From Pirellulales bacterium (GTDB lineage Bacteria > Planctomycetota > Planctomycetia > Pirellulales > JAEUIK01), in the NCBI GenBank assembly GCA_019745975.1, contig JAIESQ010000019.1, forward strand, positions 1 to 64,000: 64,000 bases of DNA. The letters run 5' to 3'. Both the position numbers and the translations under genes were made by a program. The number at the start of each line of letters is the position of its first letter. The first letter of the stretch is position 1. The notes beneath the pieces are model-generated. The model made no database searches, had not been told where the DNA came from, and saw only the letters and a list, made by a program, of their open reading frames with translations. Shown here piece after piece: positions 9,528-18,329 of the stretch.

Positions 9528-11153
9528 ATGAATCGGCAGCACAAATACGACGCGATCGTAATTGGGGGTGGCCATAACGGGCTGGTGGCCGCGGCCTACC
9601 TCGCTCGCGCTGGACGCCGCGTGCTAGTGCTTGAGCGACGGGGCGTGCTCGGGGGGTGCGCGACGACCGAAGAGCTCTGGCCTGGGTATCGGGTTTCGAC
9701 CGCGGCGTATGTGATCAGCCTGCTGCTGCCCGAAATCACACGCGACCTGCGGCTGGACGACTATGGGTTGCGGGTGTTGCCGCGGAATCCGTCGTCGTTC
9801 ACGCCGCTGCCGGATGGCCGCAGCCTGACCTTGGGTCCAGACTCCGCACTTAATCAGCGTGAAATATCCAAGTTCAGCGTCCGCGACGCCGAGGCGTATC
9901 CGCGCTATGAAGCGCTGCTCGAACGGGTGGCCCGCGCACTGGAGCCGGCACTCAGCCAGCCGGCCCCCGATTTGTTACCGCTTCCCGACAGATGGCGTCG
10001 TCGCGGCTGGCGCAAGCGACTGCGCGACACCCGGCTCGGCTACGGCTTGTACCAGGCGTTGGGCAAACTGGGCGCCGAGCTTCCCGAGGCACTCGAACTC
10101 CTTGTCGGTCCCGCGCGGACGATCCTCGAACGCTGGTTCGAATCGGAGGCACTGCGGGCCACGCTGGCAACCGACGCGATCATCGGCGCGTTTGCCGCCC
10201 CGTCGACTCCCGGCAGCGCCTACGTGCTGTTGCACCACGTGATGGGCGAAGCCGGCGGGGCGCGCGGCGTCTGGGGCTACGTGCAAGGGGGCATGGGGCG
10301 CCTGGCGACGGCACTGGCGGATGCCGGGCGTGATCTGGGAGTTGAGGTGCGTCGCGAGGTCGAGGTCGCCCGCATCCTCGTCGAAGGACGCCGCGCGCGA
10401 GGCGTGGCACTGACCGACGGCACGGTGATCGAGGCGCCGGCCGTGGCGTCGAGCATCGACCCGCGCTGGACATTCGAGCGGTTTGTCGAGCGGCGCGAGT
10501 TGCCCGACGATTTTCTCGCGGCGGTGGAGCGGATCGATTATCAGTCAGCGTCGATGAAGATCAATCTCGCGCTGGCCGAACCACCGAACTTCACCTGCCT
10601 GCCCAGTAACGGCGTGATGCCGCACCATCGTGGGACGATGCACATCGGGCCGAGCATCGACTACATCGAACGCGGTTACGACGATGCCCGCGCGGGACGT
10701 CCCAGCCGCGAGCCGGTGCTCGAAATCACGATGGCCACCAGCGTCGACGACACGCTTGCGCCGCCGGGGCGCCACATTCTGTCGATGTTCGTGCAGTACG
10801 CGCCGTATCGGCTGGCGGAAGGATCGTGGGACGATCACAAGGAGGCATTCGCCGACCGCTGCCTGGCGAAACTGGCCGAATACGCGCCGAACGTGCCGGC
10901 CGCCGTGTTGCATCGCCAGGTGCTCAGTCCGCTCGATCTCGAGCGGACGTTCCGCCTCACGGGGGGGAACATTTTTCAAGGGGCGATGAGCCTGGGGCAG
11001 TTGTTCAGCTTGCGCCCCGTGCCCGGCTGGGCCGACTACCGCACGCCGATCGCGGGGTTGTATCTCTGCGGAGCAGCCGCGCATCCCGGGGGCGGTGTGA
11101 TGGGAGCCTGCGGCCGCAACGCGGCCGTGGAGATGCTCCGCGACGGCGTGTGA
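9528..11153 (+). CDS. FAD-dependent oxidoreductase, phytoene desaturase/PYROXD2-like
   Basis: A 541-residue flavoprotein. The N-terminal Rossmann dinucleotide motif reads AIVIGGGHNGLVAAAYLARAG with the acidic end of strand beta-2 in VLVLERR, then GGCATTEELWPGYRVS. The C-terminus has the closing motif GLYLCGAAAHPGGGVMGACG, which is characteristic of the COG1233 (CrtI/carotenoid isomerase/PYROXD2) group. Absence of other carotenoid genes nearby and the length favour a PYROXD2-type role over phytoene desaturation. The start is ATG 9528 (MNRQHKYDAI); no strong ribosome-binding site is present. Confidence 0.88.
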   Translation: MNRQHKYDAIVIGGGHNGLVAAAYLARAGRRVLVLERRGVLGGCATTEELWPGYRVSTAAYVISLLLPEITRDLRLDDYGLRVLPRNPSSFTPLPDGRSLTLGPDSALNQREISKFSVRDAEAYPRYEALLERVARALEPALSQPAPDLLPLPDRWRRRGWRKRLRDTRLGYGLYQALGKLGAELPEALELLVGPARTILERWFESEALRATLATDAIIGAFAAPSTPGSAYVLLHHVMGEAGGARGVWGYVQGGMGRLATALADAGRDLGVEVRREVEVARILVEGRRARGVALTDGTVIEAPAVASSIDPRWTFERFVERRELPDDFLAAVERIDYQSASMKINLALAEPPNFTCLPSNGVMPHHRGTMHIGPSIDYIERGYDDARAGRPSREPVLEITMATSVDDTLAPPGRHILSMFVQYAPYRLAEGSWDDHKEAFADRCLAKLAEYAPNVPAAVLHRQVLSPLDLERTFRLTGGNIFQGAMSLGQLFSLRPVPGWADYRTPIAGLYLCGAAAHPGGGVMGACGRNAAVEMLRDGV

Positions 11154-11347
11154 CGGCGGGGTAGCAGTCGCACCAAGACCGCGGCGCCGACCGGCAACTC
11201 TGCGCGCACACGCGCGGCCCATGCTGTCATGCTGGCGCGCGGGAACCTGCATCGACCGGCCGGAACGCTCCGGCTATTCTTTGCGGCCCGCCATTCAGGA
11301 AAACCGGAGCTGTTTGTACGACAGCGAGATCAGGAGGATCGCCGGTC

Positions 11348-14300
11348 ATGCGCCAACACCGCCAAGATTGTCAGTTCGTCGTGCGTGGTAAACGAGGGAT
11401 CGGCGCTTCTCGACTGATGGCGATGGCGGTTTTGTGGGCGTTGCTGTCGCCAGCGCGCGCCGCCGATAAGCCGTCGGGCTCGCCCGCTCCAGCGGCAGCT
11501 TCGCCGGCGGCCGCGAGCGCGGGGGCGACTCCCGGCATCGCCAGTCCTGCGGTAGAAGCCGAAGGCCCTAACGAGGCGAGCCTGCAAGCGCGCCTCAAGC
11601 AACTCGAATCGCTCGCAGGGCTCGCCGCCGACGACCGCGCGAAGCTGGTCGATGTCTACCAGCAGGCGCTCGCGCTGCTGGAAACGTCGGACCGGCTCGA
11701 ACTGAAGGCCGCCGACTACGCGCGGCAGCGGACGCAGGCGCCGCAGACACAAGCGGCCCTGCAACAAGAGCTGGCCGCACCGCCCGTCGAGCAACCGGTG
11801 GCGCTCGATGTCAAAATGTCGTTAGGCCAACTCGAACAGGCGTTGGCCAACGCCCAGGCGCAGCTTTCGCAACTCGACAGCGCGGCGGGACAGATCGACT
11901 CCGAGCGCAAGCGCCGGGCGGAACGGCGGGCTGAGATTCCCAAGCTGACGGCTACGGCCAACGAACGCCTGGTCGCGGCCGAATCGCAGCTTGTTGCGCC
12001 GCAATCGCCCGACGAATCGCCCGAGTTGGCCTTGTCCCGCCGCGAGCTCGCGCAGGCCGAGCGGCGCGCGGTCAAAGCCGAGATCGAATGCTATCGGCAG
12101 GAGCTGCTCAGCTACGAGGCCACGGCCGATCTGTTGCCGTTGGAGCAGGACAAGCTGGCGCGGGCGCGCTCGCAGGCCCAGCGGCTGGTGCAGCACTGCC
12201 GGGAGCTGGTCGACGAGCGCCGCCGGCTCGACGCCGCGGAATCAGCGCGTAAAGCGCAGGCCGCCTTGTGCCGCGCGGCTCGGGCGCATCCCGCGGTGCA
12301 GAAGCTAGCGGCCGAAAATGCCCGCATGGCGCAGCAGCGCACGCAACTGGCCGAGCTGATCGAGCAAACATCGCACTTGCTCGAAAAGCAAGCGCAGCAG
12401 TTGGCGGCGCTCGACAAGGAATTCGCGAAGCTGCAAGACAAAGCGAAACTCACGCACGGCGCCAATCTGGGGCTGTTATTGCACAAACAGCAGTCGGAGC
12501 TCCCCGATCCGCGCCAGTTGCGGCGCGAAGTCAAGCTGCTAGCGGCGACGATCTCCGCCGCGCAGCTCGAACTACTCGATCTGCACGATCGGCGCGGCGA
12601 CTTGGGCGATCTCGAGCCGCACGTGGCGCGGCATCTCACCGAGGTCGCGCCCGGCGAACGGGCTATCGAACGTGTCCAGCTCGAAGAAGCGTTGCGTGAG
12701 TATTGCCGCGCCGAACGCGAGAACGTCGACGCCCTGATCGAAGGGCAGGACCAGTACCTGCAGGAGCTCGTGGCGCTGTCGGCCGCCTACGAAAATCTGG
12801 CCGACAAAAGCCAGGATTTCGATGAGTACATCGCCGAACGAGTGCTCTGGGTGCGGAGCACCACGCCGCTCGCGCTTTCGCACCTCGCTGGCGCGAGTCA
12901 CGCCCTCGACTGGTTCAGTGATCTCGACGGTTGGTACGGCGTGGGCGAGGCACTGGTCACAAACGTGCTGCACGTCCCGCAGATCTATCTGTTGATGGCC
13001 GCGGTGTTTATCTTTCTGTGGCGGATGCGGCGCGTGGCCCGCGCGCAATTGCGCGAGTTGGGCGTGGTGGCGGCGCGGGCTCATACCGAGTCGTTTCGCC
13101 CCACAGCGCGGGCGATCGGTTTTACCGTGCTGGCCGCCGCACTTTGGCCGGCGGTGTGTGCGATGCTCGGCTGGCGGCTGTGGGCCCTTGGACCGGCGGC
13201 TCGCAGCGAAAGCCTGGGCCTGGGTCTGTTGACAACGGCCGGTGTCTTCTTCGTGCTGGAAATCACGCGGCAAGTGTGCCGGCCGCATGGCTTGGGCGAA
13301 GCGCACTTCGCCTGGTCGAGCCGCGGCTTGACGGAGTTTCGCCGCAACCTGCAGCGCTTTATGGTGGCCGCCCTCCCCTTGGTGCTGTTGCTCAAAGTAA
13401 TCGAAACGCTCGGCCGCCAGGATTGGGACGATTCGCTGGGCCGCTGTGGCTTTTTGTTGTTCATGGCGATGCTGGCGTTGTTTCTGCAGCGCACCCTGCG
13501 CCCCAGCGGCGGCGTGCTCGACGAAGTTCTGGCCAAGAATCCGCAGGGCTGGTTCGCGCGGCTCCGCTATTCGTGGTTTGTCCTGGCGATCGGCGCGCCC
13601 AGCGCCTTGGCGGTTTTGGCGCTGGTTGGTTATCACTTCACCGCGGTGCAATTGGCGTGGCGCTTGATGGCTACGGCAAGCCTGATGTGCGGGCTGATTC
13701 TGGTACACGCGCTCTTGATGCGGCTGTTATTGTTGGCCCGGCGGCACCTGGCGTTCGAGCAGTTGCGGCAGAAGCGTGCCGCGATGTGCGAAGGGCGCGA
13801 AGGGCCGCCCGTCTCGTGCGATCCGGCGCACGATCTCGCGAAGCTCGACCCCGGCCTCATCAGCCAGCAAACCCGCAAGCTGTTGCGCAGCGCGCTGGCC
13901 TGCGGGGTGGTGATTGGGCTGTACGCCGTGTGGGTCGACGTGCTGCCGGCGCTGCAGGTGCTCAACAAGCTCGAACTCTGGTCGACCACGGTCGACGTCG
14001 TCGAATTGACCACAGAGAACGGCGTCGAGGTACCGCGCCACATTCCGCGGCACGTGCCGATCACGCTGGCCAACGTGCTCTTGGCCGCGGTGGTGGTGAT
14101 GATGACCGTGCTGGCCACGCGCAACCTGCCGGGCCTGCTCGAAATCACGCTGCTGCAGCGGCTGCCGTTCGAGGCGGCGGGCCGGTACGCGATCACGACG
14201 ATTTCGCGCTACGCGATCACCGTGGCCGGCTGCGTGACGGCGTTCAGCCTGGTCGGCATCGGCTGGTCGAAGGTTCAATGGTTGGCGGCCGCGATCACGG

Positions 14301-14878
14301 TCGGTTTAGGCTTCGGCTTGCAGGAGATTTTCGCCAACTTTGTCTCGGGCTTGATCATTTTGTTCGAGCGGCCGATCCGTGTGGGAGACACCATCACGGT
14401 GGGCGCCACCAGCGGCACGGTTTCGCGCATTCGCATCCGCGCGACCACGATTCTCGACGGCGACCGCAAAGAGTTGATCGTGCCCAACAAGGAGTTCATT
14501 ACCGGGCAAGTCATTAACTGGACGCTCACCGACGAGATTGTGCGGCTGCAAATTCCGATCCGCATCGCCTATGGCTCCGACACCGAGTTGGTCGAGCGGT
14601 TGATCCTGCGGGCGACGGCAGAGCACCCGCTCGTGCTGCGCGACCCAGCCCCCAGCGCGCTGTTGGAAGACTTCGGCGATCAGACGCTGAACTTTTATTG
14701 TCGCGTTTACTTGGCGTCGGTGTCGCACATGGGGCGCGTGCGGCACGAACTGTTGGCCGCTATCAACAAGTCGTTCTCGGCGGCCGGCATCGAGATCGCC
14801 AATCCTGCTCAGGACGTGCGGCTGCGGGTGCTCGACCCCGATCTGGCCAGCCTGGTACGGCGTCGTGCGGCGAGCTGA
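11348..14878 (+). CDS. giant MscS/MscK-like mechanosensitive channel
   Basis: A 1176-residue envelope protein. A signal peptide (ends SPARAAD) precedes a long Gln/Ala/Glu/Leu-rich coiled-coil periplasmic domain (about 65-490). About ten hydrophobic segments follow from about 540. The MscS core begins near 980 with GLGFGLQEIFANFVSGLIILFERPI, followed by the beta domain (VGDTITVGATSGTVSRI, RIRATTILDGDRKELIVPNKEF) and the C-terminal alpha/beta part. This layout is that of MscK/KefA, so it probably releases solutes on hypo-osmotic shock. A strong AGGAGG (11331-11336) supports the start. A phosphotransfer protein lies 63 bp downstream. Confidence 0.93.
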   Translation: MRQHRQDCQFVVRGKRGIGASRLMAMAVLWALLSPARAADKPSGSPAPAAASPAAASAGATPGIASPAVEAEGPNEASLQARLKQLESLAGLAADDRAKLVDVYQQALALLETSDRLELKAADYARQRTQAPQTQAALQQELAAPPVEQPVALDVKMSLGQLEQALANAQAQLSQLDSAAGQIDSERKRRAERRAEIPKLTATANERLVAAESQLVAPQSPDESPELALSRRELAQAERRAVKAEIECYRQELLSYEATADLLPLEQDKLARARSQAQRLVQHCRELVDERRRLDAAESARKAQAALCRAARAHPAVQKLAAENARMAQQRTQLAELIEQTSHLLEKQAQQLAALDKEFAKLQDKAKLTHGANLGLLLHKQQSELPDPRQLRREVKLLAATISAAQLELLDLHDRRGDLGDLEPHVARHLTEVAPGERAIERVQLEEALREYCRAERENVDALIEGQDQYLQELVALSAAYENLADKSQDFDEYIAERVLWVRSTTPLALSHLAGASHALDWFSDLDGWYGVGEALVTNVLHVPQIYLLMAAVFIFLWRMRRVARAQLRELGVVAARAHTESFRPTARAIGFTVLAAALWPAVCAMLGWRLWALGPAARSESLGLGLLTTAGVFFVLEITRQVCRPHGLGEAHFAWSSRGLTEFRRNLQRFMVAALPLVLLLKVIETLGRQDWDDSLGRCGFLLFMAMLALFLQRTLRPSGGVLDEVLAKNPQGWFARLRYSWFVLAIGAPSALAVLALVGYHFTAVQLAWRLMATASLMCGLILVHALLMRLLLLARRHLAFEQLRQKRAAMCEGREGPPVSCDPAHDLAKLDPGLISQQTRKLLRSALACGVVIGLYAVWVDVLPALQVLNKLELWSTTVDVVELTTENGVEVPRHIPRHVPITLANVLLAAVVVMMTVLATRNLPGLLEITLLQRLPFEAAGRYAITTISRYAITVAGCVTAFSLVGIGWSKVQWLAAAITVGLGFGLQEIFANFVSGLIILFERPIRVGDTITVGATSGTVSRIRIRATTILDGDRKELIVPNKEFITGQVINWTLTDEIVRLQIPIRIAYGSDTELVERLILRATAEHPLVLRDPAPSALLEDFGDQTLNFYCRVYLASVSHMGRVRHELLAAINKSFSAAGIEIANPAQDVRLRVLDPDLASLVRRRAAS

Positions 14879-14941
14879 TGCCCGGCCGGCCGCGTCCGTG
14901 AGCTACGCTTGCGCTGTTGCAGGTAACTGTGAGTTGGTCTC

Positions 14942-15274
14942 ATGGATTCGCCTCGGGGAATCGCCGCACCGCTCTACTCCACGTTGGCAGCCGACCGCGC
15001 GCTGGATGATCTCGTCGAACTGTTTGTCGACGAGTTGCCTGATCGCGTGGCCCGGTTGCAACGGTTGTACGATGCCGATGAACGTCGCGAGCTGGAACGG
15101 GCCGCCCACCAGCTTAAGGGAGCCGCGGGAAGCTACGGCTTCGATCCGCTGACGCCGGCCGCTGCCCGACTCGAAAACGCTCTGGCGACCCACGACCCGA
15201 GCGCAGACGTGGTCTCAGCCCTAGCCGAATTGATCGCACTTTGTAACCGTGTGCGCGCCGGCGCGCCGCGATAG
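14942..15274 (+). CDS. stand-alone histidine phosphotransfer (HPt) protein
   Basis: A 110-residue all-helical HPt domain that would relay phosphoryl groups between a hybrid kinase and a response regulator. The phosphorylatable histidine lies in ERAAHQLKGAAGSYGF (about residues 56-71), matching the family pattern AHxLKGxxxxxG. No kinase or receiver gene is adjacent. The neighbours are the MscK-like channel upstream on the same strand and a diguanylate cyclase on the opposite strand, so its partners are unknown. Confidence 0.9.
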   Translation: MDSPRGIAAPLYSTLAADRALDDLVELFVDELPDRVARLQRLYDADERRELERAAHQLKGAAGSYGFDPLTPAAARLENALATHDPSADVVSALAELIALCNRVRAGAPR

Positions 15275-15432
15275 CACCGCGTCTAATCGGGCTGAATAGA
15301 CCGTCAGCTTAGCGCATCGCGTAATCGCCGGCACGAGTTGCGTTTGCCGGTCCGAGTGCCGCGGCGGAATCACCTCTCGGGTGGTGCGCCGAGGAGTGTT
15401 GTTCCCAAGCGAAGCGATGCCGCGCGCCGAAG

Positions 15433-16350
15433 CTACGTCGTCAACTGGAGCCGACGATCCGATGTCGCAGCCGCCCAACACTGGACGCGGTTGCGGCCAT
15501 TGGCCTTTGCTTCGTAAAGAGCGGTATCGGCCCGAAGTAGCGTTTCCTCGACACAGCATTCCGGCTCGAGTTGGGCGATGCCGAACGACGCGGTGACTTG
15601 CAACACGCGGCCACCCGCGCAGGCAATGGGCAAACTGGCGATGCCCTCGCGGAGGCGTTCGATGATTGGTAGGGCCGCTTCGAGGTTCGCCTGCGGAAGG
15701 TTCAGAAGGAATTCCTCTCCGCCATAACGAAAGATCGCGTCGTACGGCCGCAGGCTATTCAAAGCAAACTGTGCCACGGATCTCAGTACCTGGTCGCCGG
15801 CCTGATGGCCGTGCAGGTCGTTGACGACCTTGAAATGGTCGAGGTCCATCATCGAAATGCAGCATTGGTGCGCACGGCGTTTGACCAGCGCATGCTGTTC
15901 CCTCAGGCACGTCAGCATGCCGAGGCGGTTCTTCGCGCCGGTTAGCGGGTCGAGGTTGAATGTCGACTCCTGCAGTTCACGCTGCAGCGTCGTCACCTGC
16001 AGCTTCAGTCGCTCGAGCGAATTGGAAAACCGGTCGTAATCGATCGCGGAGACTGATTCGCCCGCCGCGGAGGCCAGCAGCAACTCGCGGGCCAGTTGGT
16101 GCATCAGCGCATGTTCCTGGCCAATGGGCTCAAAGCCCGGATGCTCGCGCAAGGCACGGTTGCTATCGCCGTAGTACCACTGACCGAAGAGGCACTGTCG
16201 ATGAGCATCTTCCCCGATATCGCGCTGGTCGCAGGGAAGTTCGCAGACCAGCGTCCTGTGGATCGCCCGGGACCACTCCTGATGGTTGTAGATGGCCTGT
16301 TGAAGTTGGCGGTTGACGCCGTCGAGGTCGTCTGCGCTCCCCTGGAACAT
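15433..16350 (-). CDS. diguanylate cyclase with N-terminal CZB zinc-sensor domain (DgcZ-like)
   Basis: A 305-residue cytoplasmic protein with the architecture of E. coli DgcZ (YdeH). The N-terminal CZB part (about 1-125) has the motif C-x-FG-x-W as HRQCLFGQWYYG and histidines in NHQEWSRAIHR and EHALMHQL, consistent with the family's zinc site. The GGDEF domain follows: DPLTGAKNRLGML, MMDLDHFKVVND, and the active loop RYGGEEFLL, so catalysis to c-di-GMP is expected. The start ATG 16350 is preceded by GGAG with 9-bp spacing; a longer frame to 16428 is less likely. Zinc-controlled c-di-GMP output is inferred from the family. Confidence 0.93.
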   Translation of the reverse strand: MFQGSADDLDGVNRQLQQAIYNHQEWSRAIHRTLVCELPCDQRDIGEDAHRQCLFGQWYYGDSNRALREHPGFEPIGQEHALMHQLARELLLASAAGESVSAIDYDRFSNSLERLKLQVTTLQRELQESTFNLDPLTGAKNRLGMLTCLREQHALVKRRAHQCCISMMDLDHFKVVNDLHGHQAGDQVLRSVAQFALNSLRPYDAIFRYGGEEFLLNLPQANLEAALPIIERLREGIASLPIACAGGRVLQVTASFGIAQLEPECCVEETLLRADTALYEAKANGRNRVQCWAAATSDRRLQLTT

Positions 16351-16718
16351 ATGCTCGTGCTCCGGTCGCTGAGAGACGTTGCAACTCGGCCGCCGGGTTC
16401 GTGGTGCCGGCGCCTTAGGCACAGCCAATATACGTCAAGCATTCTCAACGGACGTCGCACCGTAGGCCATGAGGTCCGCGTCATTACAACCATCATCGTT
16501 GGAATCGCGGGCAGAATCGCCTCGTCACGATGTGCCGGTGCGACGCTGCACACAGAACTGTCTGGCACGTAACGAACAAGCCACGTGACGCGGAGGTGAA
16601 TTCGCGCGCCTTAGGCCTCGGGGATGCCGACCGCTGGGCCTGAGCAACAGGAACGCGTTCGAGTCGCGCGAGGTGGCGCGCGACTGAGGAGCGCGCGTCA
16701 GTCGCGCGGCAAATTGAC
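16351..16718. other. about 370 bp between convergent-to-tandem minus genes, nothing recognised
   Basis: This gap separates the diguanylate cyclase from the end of the phosphoglycerate-kinase gene. No gene, no repeat family member and no clear terminator was found. It should contain the cyclase promoter. Confidence 0.5.
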
Positions 16719-18119
16719 TCAGCAGGTGTCTAGCCGCGCCGCCAGCCGCAGCGCCACCAGGTACGGCACTGGTTCGCTCCCCAGCGCGTTTAGCACGGTG
16801 CCGCCGGCTGTGAAGACATGCGTCACCCAATCGGGCTGGCCGTACTTTTCCAGCGCGGTGCCACCTTCGCCGCCGCCGATGTAGACCTCGATGCCGGCGT
16901 CTTTCAAACGCTTAAGCTCTGCCATGAAGCGACGCGTGCCGCTCTCGAAGCGCGGGTCTTCAAACATGCCGAAGACTCCGTTGTAAAAGACCACCGCCGG
17001 TGGCTTCCGCCCGCGCACGTCGTCGATGAATTTGCCGATCCGCGTGTGAAGCAGGTCGCTGGTCTTCGGGCCTACATCGAATTGCTGATCGCCGGGGCCG
17101 AGCTTTTCGGCTACGCTGCCGTTGGCAAGCACGAAATCGATCGGTAGTACGAACTCGACGCCACGTTGCCGCCCCGCCTCGATCATGCGCCGCGCCTGGG
17201 CGACACGCTCGGGGGGTATGTAGTAGGGCTTGTCGGCATACGCTGGGTCTTCGGCAACCCCGAGGCAGAAATCGCCGCCGTCGCGCTGCGCGGCGGCTTT
17301 CTTGAGCGCCATGGCCAGCGAGCCGGCGGCAATCACCACGCGAATCGACCCGCGATCGATCATCGCCTGCAGATCGTCGAGCTTGTCGATCTTCAGCCCG
17401 CTGAAAACCACCAACTCGGTCGCCAGACAGCGGCGCATGGGCCCGTCGAATTCACCAGCGACATAACTGCCCAGTACAGCGCGCCGCATTCCCGAGGGGG
17501 CAATCACGGTCGAGGTGTCGAGACTCCCGGCGCTGAGTGCCTCGTTGACGTAGTGCGAGGCGATGCGCGCGGCGAGCGAATTCGTGAAGGTGGCCAATCG
17601 CGGAGCAAGCTTCGCCAGCTCGTCGGGCTTGGCCTTCCAGAGCACGCGCTCGATGTCGTAGCGGCGCGTGTTCTCAAGCACCAGCACGCTGCCGGCCGGG
17701 CTGTCGGCAATCTGCCGGGCGACTTCGGGCCGCACTTCGAGAGTCGCTTCGTCGAGCCAATCGGTGCCCAGCGGCACTGGCGTTTTCAATAATTCGCTGA
17801 GCCGCGCCGCCACGGCTTTCAGCGAGCCCTCGGGTTTGCGCCCGATATGGCCGAGGATGATCTGCTTCCAGCCGTGCTGGCGGCCATGTTCGAGCGTGGG
17901 GACCATCGATCGCAGTCGGATGTCGCCGTCGCCGATCGAAGGGCCGGGCTTGGCGTCGACGTCCCCCCGCACTAACACGGGCGTGCCGGGGGGCAAGTCG
18001 TCAAGCGCGGACAGCCGCGGGATTGTGGCCAGGTAGTCGTCGAGTGTAAGCGGTGGTCGTGGCTCGACTCCCAGAAGCTTTCGGCACCAGACCAACATCG
18101 ATTCGGCAGAGACGGTCAT
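16719..18119 (-). CDS. divergent phosphoglycerate kinase family protein
   Basis: About 466 residues. The PGK fold is recognisable throughout: VLVRGDVDAKPGPSIGDGDIRLRSM corresponds to the usual VRVDxNVP...DxxRI, LGHIGRKPEGSL to SHLGRP, VLVLENTRRY to LLENxRF, VVFSGLKIDKL to an altered GGAKV, PAVVFYNGVFGMFE to WNGPxGxFE, and VTHVFTAGGTVLNALG to the GGGA segment. Several normally invariant residues are changed (see findings), so it may be a non-glycolytic paralogue. The start ATG 18119 has GAGG about 9 bp upstream; an ATG at 18155 would add 12 residues but has only a short palindrome before it. Length exceeds typical PGK (about 395). Confidence 0.8.
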   Translation of the reverse strand: MTVSAESMLVWCRKLLGVEPRPPLTLDDYLATIPRLSALDDLPPGTPVLVRGDVDAKPGPSIGDGDIRLRSMVPTLEHGRQHGWKQIILGHIGRKPEGSLKAVAARLSELLKTPVPLGTDWLDEATLEVRPEVARQIADSPAGSVLVLENTRRYDIERVLWKAKPDELAKLAPRLATFTNSLAARIASHYVNEALSAGSLDTSTVIAPSGMRRAVLGSYVAGEFDGPMRRCLATELVVFSGLKIDKLDDLQAMIDRGSIRVVIAAGSLAMALKKAAAQRDGGDFCLGVAEDPAYADKPYYIPPERVAQARRMIEAGRQRGVEFVLPIDFVLANGSVAEKLGPGDQQFDVGPKTSDLLHTRIGKFIDDVRGRKPPAVVFYNGVFGMFEDPRFESGTRRFMAELKRLKDAGIEVYIGGGEGGTALEKYGQPDWVTHVFTAGGTVLNALGSEPVPYLVALRLAARLDTC

Positions 18120-18223
18120 CACGGCGATCCTCGACAAGCGTTTCGTGTTGCTCATGTGTGCTCACACAAGATAGCACAACGCGCCCGGACGCCTAGCGGG
18201 GGCTTGTAGTTGGATGGCGCGAT

Positions 18224-18254
18224 GTTAGCCGCGAAGTTTACTTCGCGCGCTGGC
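18224..18254. repeat. family B palindrome, copy 1
   Basis: GTTAGCCGCGAAG-TTTA-CTTCGCGCGCTGGC, a hairpin of the family seen at 43208, 56402, 56482, 58731 and 58787. It lies between the PGK-like gene and the unknown gene downstream, in the gap 18156-18329. Confidence 0.75.
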
Positions 18255-18329
18255 GAGTAGGACGTTGCATCCGTATACAGTCACGCGTCAGGGAATCGCT
18301 CGAGCTAGCGCGCCGGACAGGTCCCGCGA

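Noticed and set aside
12572-13708. A 378-residue minus-strand frame
   Set aside because: Antisense to the channel gene, His/Gln/Arg-rich shadow with no homology.
12931-14517. A 528-residue frame inside the mechanosensitive channel gene
   Set aside because: It is the +1 shadow of the channel, rich in Arg/Gly/Ala with no domain, and lies wholly inside a clear MscS-family reading frame.
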